Assembly: GCA_028290165.1 (NCBI GenBank)
Contig: JAQGKJ010000359.1
Coordinates: 1-9,429 of the forward strand
Length of the DNA: 9,429 bases
Reading direction: 5' to 3'
From: Bradyrhizobium sp.
Lineage (GTDB): Bacteria > Pseudomonadota > Alphaproteobacteria > Rhizobiales > Xanthobacteraceae
Below the pieces are notes generated by a model. It made no database searches. It was not told the origin of the DNA and was given only the letters and a program-made list of their open reading frames with translations. Position 1 is the first letter of the stretch, and every line of letters begins with the position of its first letter. Position numbers and translations under genes: made by a program. Shown here piece after piece: positions 1 to 5,351 of the stretch.

Positions 1-198
1 GATGTCGCTGCACAAGAGATAGCGCCCGTCGCCGAACCACACCGGACCTTCGGCCCAGCGTAACCCCGTGGTCAGCCGTTCCACCACCGACAGCTTCAGC
101 CAGTATTTTTCAAAGCGGGGATCGAGCGCATGGATCGCCGGATCGGGATAGTAGGTCGCCTGCTGCCAGCCGGCGCGCGGGGATTTTGTCTCGGACAT
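1..198 (-). CDS. SMP-30/gluconolactonase/LRE family lactonase, N-terminal fragment
   Basis: This is the first 66 residues of a minus-strand gene that runs off the left edge of the window. It begins MSETKSPRAGWQQATYYPDP at the ATG of 198-196. The stretch near residues 45-66, with LRWAEGPVWF and then GDGRYLLCSDI, is the typical first beta-propeller blade of SMP-30/gluconolactonase-like proteins; the Glu of AEGPVW is a metal ligand in this family. Family members are about 290-310 residues and hydrolyse sugar lactones in a metal-dependent way. There is no signal peptide, so it is probably cytoplasmic. A weak GAGAA lies about 10 bases before the ATG. It is divergent from a uronate dehydrogenase-like gene, whose product would be an aldarolactone, so lactone opening is the natural role. 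Substrate is inferred from context only, since the catalytic half is missing. Confidence 0.82.
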   Translation of the reverse strand, partial: MSETKSPRAGWQQATYYPDPAIHALDPRFEKYWLKLSVVERLTTGLRWAEGPVWFGDGRYLLCSDI

Positions 199-407
199 TT
201 GCTGTTCTCGTTTGTTGTTTCCTCACCAATGGCATTTGCTACCATTCGAGTGTTCCGGCGGCAAGCAACCGTCCTTTCCTCCGTCATTGCGAGGAGCGCG
301 CATTCGCGCGGCGCGTTGGCTCGCAATAACGGAGGAGGGTACTGCGGCTTGCGGTGCAAACATCGCCGCGCCATACTCGCCGCAATTCCGCACAAACGAG
401 GGATGAA
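199..407. promoter_or_regulatory. Divergent intergenic region between lactonase and dehydrogenase
   Basis: This 209-bp stretch must hold the promoters of both flanking genes, which are read outwards. Its main visible structure is the palindromic element at 277-336. I see no ATTGNCAAT site like those in front of the regulator, dehydratase and TRAP binding-protein genes. No convincing -35/-10 pair could be assigned by eye. GAGGG at 398-402 is the ribosome binding site of the dehydrogenase gene. Confidence 0.5.
277..336. repeat. Imperfect palindrome, REP-like dispersed element
   Basis: The arms TCCTCCGTCATTGCGAG (277-293) and CTCGCAATAACGGAGGA (320-336) are complementary except for one position. 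They enclose a very GC-rich centre containing GCGCGC and CGCGCGGCGCG. The GTCATTGCGAG core resembles an interspersed repeat that I recall as frequent in Bradyrhizobium intergenic DNA; this is from memory and was not searched. It sits inside the divergent promoter region, so its hairpin could affect either transcript. Confidence 0.65.
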
Positions 408-1229
408 ATGCCACGCATATTGATGACCGGCGCATCGGGGGGGATCGGCGCGAGCCTGCGCAAGCTGTTGCCGCCGATTTATCCGGATCTGCTGTTGAGC
501 GACCTGAAAGTGCCCGCCGATCTCGGCAGAGGCGAAAAATTCAAGGCGGCGGAACTGTCCGATCCGGCGCAGGTCGAGGCGATCTGCGAGGGCGTCGACG
601 GCATCCTGCATTTCGGCGGCTATTCGGTCGAAGGCCCCTGGGACTCGATCCTGCAGTCCAACATCATCGGCTGCTACAATTTGTTCGAGGCCGCGCGCAA
701 GAAGGGCGTCAAGCGCATCGTGTTCGCGTCATCGAACCACGCGGTGGGATTTTATCCGCGGCATCACCGGATCGGAACCGACGTCACCGCGCGCCCCGAC
801 AGCCGCTACGGCGTCAGCAAGGTGTTTGGCGAAGCGGTCGGCGCGCTCTACGCCGACAAGCACGGGCTCGGGGTCACCTGCATCCGGATCGGCAATTTCG
901 GCGACAAGCCGCTCGATCATCGCCGGCTCGCGATCTGGCTGAAGCCGGAAGATCTGGTGCAACTGTGCCGGATCGGGCTCGATCATCCTGACATCCATTT
1001 TGAAATCTTCTACGGCGCGTCGTACAACGAGCGCTCATGGTGGGACAACCATCGCGCCTACGATCTCGGCTATCGCCCGACCGGCCGCGCGGAAGATTTC
1101 CGCGAGCATGCTTTTGCCGAGCAGGCAAAGCTTCCGCCCGACGCGATCGGCGATTTCTATCAGGGCGGTGCGTTCTGCGGCATGGAGTTCGACGGCGACA
1201 AGAGCGGGATCATCGACTGGAACAAATGA
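408..1229 (+). CDS. udh: NAD-dependent uronate dehydrogenase-like protein (extended SDR/epimerase fold)
   Basis: The product (273 residues) probably oxidises D-galacturonate or D-glucuronate at C1 with NAD+, giving the aldarolactone in the cytoplasm. The Rossmann loop is TGASGGIG (residues 7-14), followed by Asp32 at the end of strand 2, typical of NAD preference. FASSNHAVGFYP (107-118) and the catalytic pair YGVSK (Tyr134, Lys138) match characterised uronate dehydrogenases such as the Agrobacterium enzyme, as does the RSWWDN segment (209-214). Length is close to the roughly 265 residues of that enzyme. ATG 408 was chosen because GAGGG (398-402) is well spaced before it and the Rossmann strand begins at once; an in-frame ATG at 354 would add 18 unrelated residues. 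The gene is divergent from the lactonase and ends 6 bp from the convergent GntR gene. Another sugar-acid or sugar dehydrogenase activity in the same SDR branch remains possible. Confidence 0.85.
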   Translation: MPRILMTGASGGIGASLRKLLPPIYPDLLLSDLKVPADLGRGEKFKAAELSDPAQVEAICEGVDGILHFGGYSVEGPWDSILQSNIIGCYNLFEAARKKGVKRIVFASSNHAVGFYPRHHRIGTDVTARPDSRYGVSKVFGEAVGALYADKHGLGVTCIRIGNFGDKPLDHRRLAIWLKPEDLVQLCRIGLDHPDIHFEIFYGASYNERSWWDNHRAYDLGYRPTGRAEDFREHAFAEQAKLPPDAIGDFYQGGAFCGMEFDGDKSGIIDWNK

Positions 1230-1235
1230 CAGTTT

Positions 1236-1928
1236 CTATTTTGCAGCCCGATCGCCCCCAATCCGCCCCAGATAATCCGCCTTGCTGAACTGCATGTGGT
1301 CGACGCAGAGCTGCGCCAATGCCCAGCTGTCGCGCCCGCTCAAGAGTTTGATCATGAACTCGTGCTGGCGGCGCGACAGCGCAAGGCCTTCTCTGTCGGC
1401 GAGATTCTTGGCGCGCATCGGCAGCGTCAGATTCATGTAGTCCTGCAGGGAACGCACGAGGTAAGGATTGCCGCAGGCCGAGAACAGCGCGACGTGGAAG
1501 GCGTCGTTGGCTTCGTGGATTCCGCGCAGATCCTGCGCCTCGGCCCGCGCGCAATATTGCCGCTGCAGACCGGTGAGCTGTTCGATCAGTGTTGTGGGCG
1601 CGGGCAGGGCGATCATCAGCGCCGCCTGCCGCGTCAGCATTTCCCGGACCTCGTAGATCTGGCGCACTTCCTCGGCTGAATAAAACCGCACTGTGGCGCC
1701 GACGTTCTTTTCGCGCAGCACGATGCCCTGGCGCTCGAGCTGGAACAGCGCCTGGCGCACGAAATGCCGGCTGGCGCCATAGCGGCTCATCAGCGTGTCC
1801 TCGACCAGTCGCGACCCCGGCGCGAAGCGGCCGAAGATGATGTCTTCCTCGAGCCGGCGGATGACTTCCGCCTGTTCCTCCTCGCGGGTAAGCGCGTTGC
1901 CGTCCTGTGACGCGGCCTGCGGTTTCAT
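1236..1928 (-). CDS. GntR-family transcriptional regulator, FCD (FadR/VanR) subfamily
   Basis: This is a DNA-binding regulator, presumably of the surrounding sugar-acid genes. A GntR winged helix lies at the N terminus: GRFAPGSRLVEDTLMSRYG, then SRHFVRQALFQLERQG and a basic wing. The rest is an all-helical FCD effector domain. Its likely metal/acid-binding residues are the Asp and His of NDAFHVALF, the His of RRQHEFMIKLL and the His of CVDHM; the roughly 44- and 22-residue spacings fit the Asp/3-His site of FCD proteins. The start is uncertain. ATG 1928 gives 230 residues. A GTG at 1964 adds 12 residues and has GGATAG upstream. If the ATTGTCAAT site (1977-1985) overlaps the -35, transcription would begin downstream of that GTG, favouring 1928, although 1928 lacks a clear ribosome binding site. 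The gene is divergent from the dehydratase and convergent with the uronate dehydrogenase-like gene. The ligand is unknown; a pathway aldarate, aldonate or keto-deoxy acid is likely. Confidence 0.88.
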   Translation of the reverse strand: MKPQAASQDGNALTREEEQAEVIRRLEEDIIFGRFAPGSRLVEDTLMSRYGASRHFVRQALFQLERQGIVLREKNVGATVRFYSAEEVRQIYEVREMLTRQAALMIALPAPTTLIEQLTGLQRQYCARAEAQDLRGIHEANDAFHVALFSACGNPYLVRSLQDYMNLTLPMRAKNLADREGLALSRRQHEFMIKLLSGRDSWALAQLCVDHMQFSKADYLGRIGGDRAAK

Positions 1929-1976
1929 GGGCGTTGGTGTGGGATCATCCCTGAAAATCAGCACGGCATGCTATCC

Positions 1977-1985
1977 ATTGTCAAT
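1977..1985. promoter_or_regulatory. ATTGNCAAT operator candidate 1 (regulator side)
   Basis: ATTGTCAAT is a 4+1+4 palindrome. Read on the minus strand it is ATTGACAAT, the same nonamer found before the dehydratase and both binding-protein genes. It lies about 50 bp upstream of ATG 1928 of the GntR gene, suggesting autoregulation. It is immediately followed by the second palindrome at 1986-1998. Confidence 0.6.
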
Positions 1986-1998
1986 AATGACGGTCATT
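1986..1998. promoter_or_regulatory. AATGAC-G-GTCATT palindrome
   Basis: A perfect 6+1+6 inverted repeat abuts operator candidate 1. It could be a site for a second factor or an extension of the same operator. It was not seen at the other ATTGNCAAT sites, so a separate role is possible; chance cannot be ruled out. Confidence 0.35.
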
Positions 1999-2039
1999 CC
2001 GGGCATGATTTACAGCATTCCGGGGTCCGACAATGAAAT

Positions 2040-2068
2040 ATTGACAATAATTGTGCGGACTTCATAAG
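2040..2068 (+). promoter_or_regulatory. Operator candidate 2 overlapping the dehydratase promoter
   Basis: ATTGACAAT (2040-2048) contains the -35 hexamer TTGACA (2041-2046). A 16-bp spacer leads to CATAAG (2063-2068), four of six matches to TATAAT. Transcription would start about 25 bp before the ATG at 2100. A repressor bound here would block RNA polymerase directly. The promoter call is by eye. Confidence 0.55.
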
Positions 2069-2099
2069 TGGCGACACGGGATCAGAAGGAAATACCGCG

Positions 2100-3821
2100 A
2101 TGGCTGACGGACTTCGCAAGGGACTGACGAGCTATGGCGACGCTGGATTTTCGCTGTTTCTGCGCAAGGCCTTCATCAAGGCGATGGGCTATTCCGACCA
2201 CGCGCTGGACCGCCCCATTGTCGGCATCACCAACACCCACAGCGATTACAATCCATGCCACGGCAACGTGCCGCAGATCATCGAAGCGGTGAAGCGCGGC
2301 GTGATGCTGGCGGGCGCGATGCCGATGGTGTTCCCGACCATCTCGATTGCCGAAAGCTTTGCGTTCCCGACCTCGATGTATCTGCGCAATCTGATGGCGA
2401 TGGATACCGAGGAGATGATCCGGGCGCAGCCGATGGACGCCGTCATCGTCATCGGCGGCTGCGACAAGACCTTGCCGGCGCAGATCATGGCCGCGGTCTC
2501 TGCCGATCTGCCGACCGTCGTCATTCCGGTGGGGCCGATGGTGGTCGGCCACCACAAGGGCGAGGTGTTGGGGGCCTGCACGGACTGTCGCCGGCTGTGG
2601 GGAAAATATCGCGCCGGCGAAATCGACGAGGCCGAGATCGAAGCCGTCAACGGCCGCCTCGCGCCGTCCGTCGGCACCTGCATGGTGATGGGCACCGCCT
2701 CCACCATGGCCTGCATCACCGAGGCTTTGGGCCTGTCGCTGCCGATGAGCGCGACGATCCCCGCGCCGCATGCCGAGCGCTTTCGTTCCGCGGAATCAAG
2801 CGGCAAGGTCGCCGCCGCTATGGCAAAAGCGAAAGGGCCAAAGCCCAGCGAGCTGCTGACGCCGGCTTCGTTCCGCAATGCGCAGGTGGTGCTGCAGGCG
2901 ATCGGCGGCTCGACCAACGGTCTCATTCATCTGACCGCGATCGCCAACCGCACCCCGCATCGCATCGATCTCGAAGCTTTCGACAGGCTCGGCCGCGAAG
3001 TGCCGGTCCTGATCGACCTGAAACCGTCGGGCGAGCATTACATGGAGCATTTCCATCATGCAGGCGGCCTGCCGAAACTGATGGCGCAGCTTGGCGAGCT
3101 GATCGACCTCGACGCAAAAACCATCACCGGCGCGACGCTGCGCGAGGTCGTCGCTGCTGCTGAAGAGGTGCCGGGACAGGACGTCATTCGCGCGAGAAAA
3201 AGTCCGATCAAGCCGGAAGGCGCGATGGCGGTGCTGCATGGCAATCTCGCGCCTCGCGGCGCCGTGATCAAACATTCCGCGGCAAGCCCCAAACTGCTGC
3301 AGCATACCGGCCGCGCCGTGGGGTTTGAATCGGTCGAAGACATGACGCTGCGGGTCGACGATCCCGCGCTCGATGTCACCGCCGACGATGTGCTGGTGCT
3401 GCGCAACGCCGGCCCGAAAGGCGCGCCGGGCATGCCGGAGGCGGGCTACCTCCCGATCCCGCGAAAACTGCTGCGCACGGGCGTCAAAGACATGGTGCGA
3501 ATTTCGGACGCGCGGATGAGCGGCACAGCCTTCGGCACCATCGTGCTGCACATCACGCCGGAATCCGCCGTTGGCGGGCCCTTGGCGCTGGTGAAGAACG
3601 GCGACATGATCCGGCTCGATGTCGCCAAGCGAAGCATCGACCTCCTGGTCGATGCCGCCGAGCTCGACAAACGCCGCGCGGCGCTGGCCCTCCCGGCGAC
3701 GCCGGAATGGGCCAAACGCGGCTACGCCTATTTGTTCAACGAGACCATCCTGCAGGCCGACGAAGGCTGCGACTTTGACTTCATGCGGGAGAAGGGGAAG
3801 GACTCGCCATCCCCGGGATGA
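2100..3821 (+). CDS. IlvD/Edd-family sugar-acid dehydratase (L-arabinonate dehydratase-like)
   Basis: The product (573 residues) should dehydrate a sugar acid to a 2-keto-3-deoxy acid in the cytoplasm, using a [2Fe-2S] cluster and Mg2+. Cluster cysteines are Cys53 (NPCHGN), Cys121 (GGCDKT) and Cys194 (GTCMVMGTAST). Mg2+ ligands are Glu85, Asp122 and Lys123, the lysine that is carbamylated in relatives, and the catalytic serine is Ser474 in SDARMSGTAFGT. From memory, the equivalents in Rhizobium L-arabinonate dehydratase are Cys59, Cys127, Cys200, Glu91, Asp128, Lys129 and Ser480: a constant offset of six. This points to the sugar-acid branch rather than to IlvD or Edd. An extra CTDC pair (Cys160, Cys163) is present. 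AAGGA lies 9 bases before ATG 2100. Its promoter carries the shared operator. Possible substrates are aldonates (arabinonate, xylonate, galactonate) or, given the uronate dehydrogenase-like neighbour, an aldarate; the sequence does not settle this. Confidence 0.9.
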   Translation: MADGLRKGLTSYGDAGFSLFLRKAFIKAMGYSDHALDRPIVGITNTHSDYNPCHGNVPQIIEAVKRGVMLAGAMPMVFPTISIAESFAFPTSMYLRNLMAMDTEEMIRAQPMDAVIVIGGCDKTLPAQIMAAVSADLPTVVIPVGPMVVGHHKGEVLGACTDCRRLWGKYRAGEIDEAEIEAVNGRLAPSVGTCMVMGTASTMACITEALGLSLPMSATIPAPHAERFRSAESSGKVAAAMAKAKGPKPSELLTPASFRNAQVVLQAIGGSTNGLIHLTAIANRTPHRIDLEAFDRLGREVPVLIDLKPSGEHYMEHFHHAGGLPKLMAQLGELIDLDAKTITGATLREVVAAAEEVPGQDVIRARKSPIKPEGAMAVLHGNLAPRGAVIKHSAASPKLLQHTGRAVGFESVEDMTLRVDDPALDVTADDVLVLRNAGPKGAPGMPEAGYLPIPRKLLRTGVKDMVRISDARMSGTAFGTIVLHITPESAVGGPLALVKNGDMIRLDVAKRSIDLLVDAAELDKRRAALALPATPEWAKRGYAYLFNETILQADEGCDFDFMREKGKDSPSPG

Positions 3822-3841
3822 ACGCCATTGCGTTCACCCGC

Positions 3842-3927
3842 GAGGTGCGAGCCCGCTTGGGCGAGCCCCGAAGGATGACAACCACAGCCCGTGTCCTATC
3901 CTTCGAGGCTTGCTCCGCTCGCACCTC
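3842..3927. repeat. Long imperfect inverted repeat after the dehydratase (REP-like, possible terminator)
   Basis: The left arm (3842-3876, beginning GAGGTGCGAGC and ending CGAAGGAT) pairs imperfectly with the right arm (3898-3927, beginning ATCCTTCGAGG and ending GCTCGCACCTC), around a loop of about 21 bases. The 'CACCTCAGGATGACG' edge is typical of repeats I recall as abundant in Bradyrhizobium. It begins 20 bp after the dehydratase stop codon, so it could end or stabilise that transcript. There is no clear T-run for a classical terminator. Confidence 0.6.
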
Positions 3928-3997
3928 AGGATGACGGCGGAATATGCGGCGCTACTCATCCTGTACCTTCCGCATCTCGCAGCTGCGTTTGCGTCGT

Positions 3998-4035
3998 TTG
4001 TTTGATTGACAATCAAACAACCCCGATGGGATGAT
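3998..4035 (+). promoter_or_regulatory. Operator candidate 3 and promoter of the first binding-protein gene
   Basis: A perfect 23-bp palindrome (3998-4020; arms TTGTTTGATTG and CAATCAAACAA around a central A) contains ATTGACAAT at 4005-4013. TTGACA (4006-4011) would be the -35; an 18-bp spacer leads to GATGAT (4030-4035) as -10. The block ATTGACAATC, 10 bp, GATGGGATGAT recurs with identical spacing before the second binding-protein gene. The extended symmetry makes this the best operator in the window. Confidence 0.7.
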
Positions 4036-4066
4036 CAAAGAAAACATAACATTGGGAGGGGAGACG

Positions 4067-5068
4067 ATGAGCAATCTGAAAAGGATTGTCGCTGCGGTCG
4101 TGGCCGCATCCGCGATCATGATGGCCGCAAGCGCCTTCGCACAGGAAGCGAAACATTATCGCTTCGCCTACGATCAGCCGAAGACGACGGGCTATGGTAT
4201 CCTCGGCGATATCTTTGCCGACAAGCTCAAGGCGCTGAGCAAGGGCACCATGCTGATCGATCAGTATCCGGGCGCACAGCTCGGGCAGGAGCCGCAGGTG
4301 CTGCAGCTGGTCAAGGCGGGAGACGTCGAATTCTGCATCTCTTCATCGGCCAACGCCGCGACCCTGTCGCCGCAGGCCGGCGTGATGTCGATGCATTTCC
4401 TGTTCCGCTCCGAGGCGCATTTGATCAAGGCCATCGCCGACCCCGAAGTATCCAAGGCGGTTAAGGCGATGATCGCAGATACCGTGCAGGGCGCTCACGT
4501 CATCGCGCTGTCCACGCTTGGCCTGCGCAGCATGTATTCCAAGCGCGAGATCAGGAACATCGGAGACATGAAGGGCCTCAAGGTGCGGGTGCAGGCGACG
4601 CCCACCGAGGACACCATGTTCCCGGCCTATGGCGCGCAGATCGTGCACATGCCATTCGGCAGCGTCTATACCTCGTTGCAGACCGGCGTGGTCGATGTCG
4701 CGGAAAACGGCGTCAACGTCTATCTCGCCAACAAGCACTACGAAGTGGCGCCGGTGCTTTCGATGACCGAACACGAGGCCAATAACAGCCTGGTCTGGGT
4801 CAGCGACAAGCTCTGGAACAGCCTGACGCCGGAACAGCAGGGCTGGGTGCAGGCCGCCGCCGACGAGGTCAACAAGAACCAGCCGGCAAAGGCGATCGAA
4901 CTCGAGCATCAATCGCAGGAGAAGCTGAAATCGATCGGCGTGAAGGTCGTCACCGACGTCGACAAATCCGGCTTCACCGCGATCGCCGATCCTTATCTCG
5001 ACAAGCTCGCCAAGGACCTCGGCCCGCACGCCGAGAAGATCAAGAACCTGATCCGGGCGATCAATTAG
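4067..5068 (+). CDS. dctP: TRAP transporter periplasmic substrate-binding protein (DctP family), copy 1
   Basis: The product (333 residues) is a secreted solute receptor that delivers an organic or sugar acid to the DctQM membrane subunits. It has a signal peptide: a basic start (MSNLKR), a hydrophobic stretch and likely cleavage after ASAFA (A25|Q26). The mature protein carries family hallmarks: DQYPGAQLGQEPQVLQLV (65-82), the MKGLKVRVQ segment with Arg174, the usual carboxylate-binding arginine, and MPFGSVYTSLQTGVVD (195-210). ATG 4067 is preferred over an in-frame ATG at 4031 because GGGAGGGGAG sits just before it and the signal peptide starts there. It has its own promoter and operator, and a paralogue follows about 280 bp downstream. 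The substrate is inferred, not read from the sequence; neighbouring enzymes suggest uronates, aldarates or aldonates. Confidence 0.92.
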   Translation: MSNLKRIVAAVVAASAIMMAASAFAQEAKHYRFAYDQPKTTGYGILGDIFADKLKALSKGTMLIDQYPGAQLGQEPQVLQLVKAGDVEFCISSSANAATLSPQAGVMSMHFLFRSEAHLIKAIADPEVSKAVKAMIADTVQGAHVIALSTLGLRSMYSKREIRNIGDMKGLKVRVQATPTEDTMFPAYGAQIVHMPFGSVYTSLQTGVVDVAENGVNVYLANKHYEVAPVLSMTEHEANNSLVWVSDKLWNSLTPEQQGWVQAAADEVNKNQPAKAIELEHQSQEKLKSIGVKVVTDVDKSGFTAIADPYLDKLAKDLGPHAEKIKNLIRAIN

Positions 5069-5100
5069 ATCGCGAGCGACCAAACTTCACGCGAGAATCG

Positions 5101-5140
5101 CAAGGTGGGCAAAGGCGCTCTTCGCGCCGTGCCCACCTTG
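5101..5140. repeat. Strong hairpin, GGTGGGC-type dispersed element
   Basis: CAAGGTGGGC (5101-5110) pairs perfectly with GCCCACCTTG (5131-5140), and inside this GGCGC (5114-5118) pairs with GCGCC (5124-5128) around TCTTC. It begins 32 bp after the first binding-protein stop codon and could end its transcript. It resembles a GGTGGGC/GCCCACC repeat that I recall as common in Bradyrhizobium. Confidence 0.65.
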
Positions 5141-5159
5141 AAGCGACGAGCGCGATGGT

Positions 5160-5185
5160 GGTGGGCTCGCTTCGCTTGGCCCACC
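5160..5185. repeat. Second GGTGGGC...GCCCACC palindrome
   Basis: GGTGGGC (5160-5166) and GCCCACC (5179-5185) flank CTCGCTTCGCTTG-like sequence. It lies 20 bp after the first element and has the same outer arms, so the two look like tandem or composite copies of one repeat family. Confidence 0.55.
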
Positions 5186-5221
5186 CTACAGAGCTTATTT
5201 CACAAGGGAGAGGGTGTCCCG

Positions 5222-5235
5222 AATTATCGATAATT
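5222..5235. promoter_or_regulatory. AATTATC-GATAATT perfect palindrome
   Basis: A 14-bp perfect palindrome in an AT-rich stretch about 117 bp upstream of the second binding-protein ATG. It differs from the ATTGNCAAT sites. It may bind another regulator of this gene alone, but no second copy was noticed. Confidence 0.3.
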
Positions 5236-5288
5236 TATGACGCATCTCGCCTCCAATCGGTTGGATAGCCGTCCAATCCTGGTGTTTT

Positions 5289-5319
5289 ATTGACAATCCA
5301 GCGAGCTTGATGGGAAGAT
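5289..5319 (+). promoter_or_regulatory. Operator candidate 4 and promoter of the second binding-protein gene
   Basis: ATTGACAATC (5289-5298), 10 bp, then GATGGGAAGAT (5309-5319) repeats the layout seen before the first binding-protein gene. TTGACA (5290-5295) is the likely -35 and GAAGAT (5314-5319) a weak -10 with an 18-bp spacer. The flanks lack the extended symmetry of candidate 3, so binding may be weaker. Two TCCAATC copies (5252-5258, 5272-5278) lie just upstream. Confidence 0.6.
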
Positions 5320-5351
5320 TGCCCAAATCAAAACAGGGGGGAAGCCGCACG

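Larger units (their letters stand above)
1929..2099. promoter_or_regulatory. Divergent control region between the GntR gene and the dehydratase
   Basis: This AT-richer stretch carries two copies of ATTGNCAAT (1977-1985 and 2040-2048), 63 bp apart. A further palindrome, AATGAC-G-GTCATT (1986-1998), lies next to the first copy. CATTCCGGG is directly repeated at 1995-2003 and 2016-2024, a 21-bp offset that puts both on the same helix face. Towards the dehydratase, TTGACA (2041-2046), a 16-bp spacer and CATAAG (2063-2068) make a plausible sigma-70 promoter, with AAGGA (2086-2090) as ribosome binding site. Confidence 0.6.

Noticed and set aside
96..611. Minus-strand open frame across the dehydrogenase start and the intergenic palindrome
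   Set aside because: It spans the divergent promoter region and overlaps two better-supported genes, and its translation is unlike any family I recognise.
2255..3163. Plus-strand open frame (302 codons) in another frame within the dehydratase gene
   Set aside because: Arg/Asp/Ala-rich composition and no domain; it overlaps completely a gene with all expected catalytic residues.
4031..4066. Upstream in-frame ATG that would lengthen the first DctP by 12 residues
   Set aside because: It would put charged and polar residues before the signal peptide, lies at the putative -10 box, and the strong ribosome binding site sits after it, directly before ATG 4067.
4343..5083. Minus-strand open frame opposite the first dctP (246 codons)
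   Set aside because: Antisense shadow of a strongly supported gene. A similar shadow occurs opposite the second dctP at 5793-6308, which follows from the paralogy rather than from a second conserved gene.
3842..5185. CRISPR array or tandem repeat reading of the repeated palindromes
   Set aside because: The elements are inverted repeats of different types with irregular spacing, not direct repeats with uniform spacers, and no cas genes are present.
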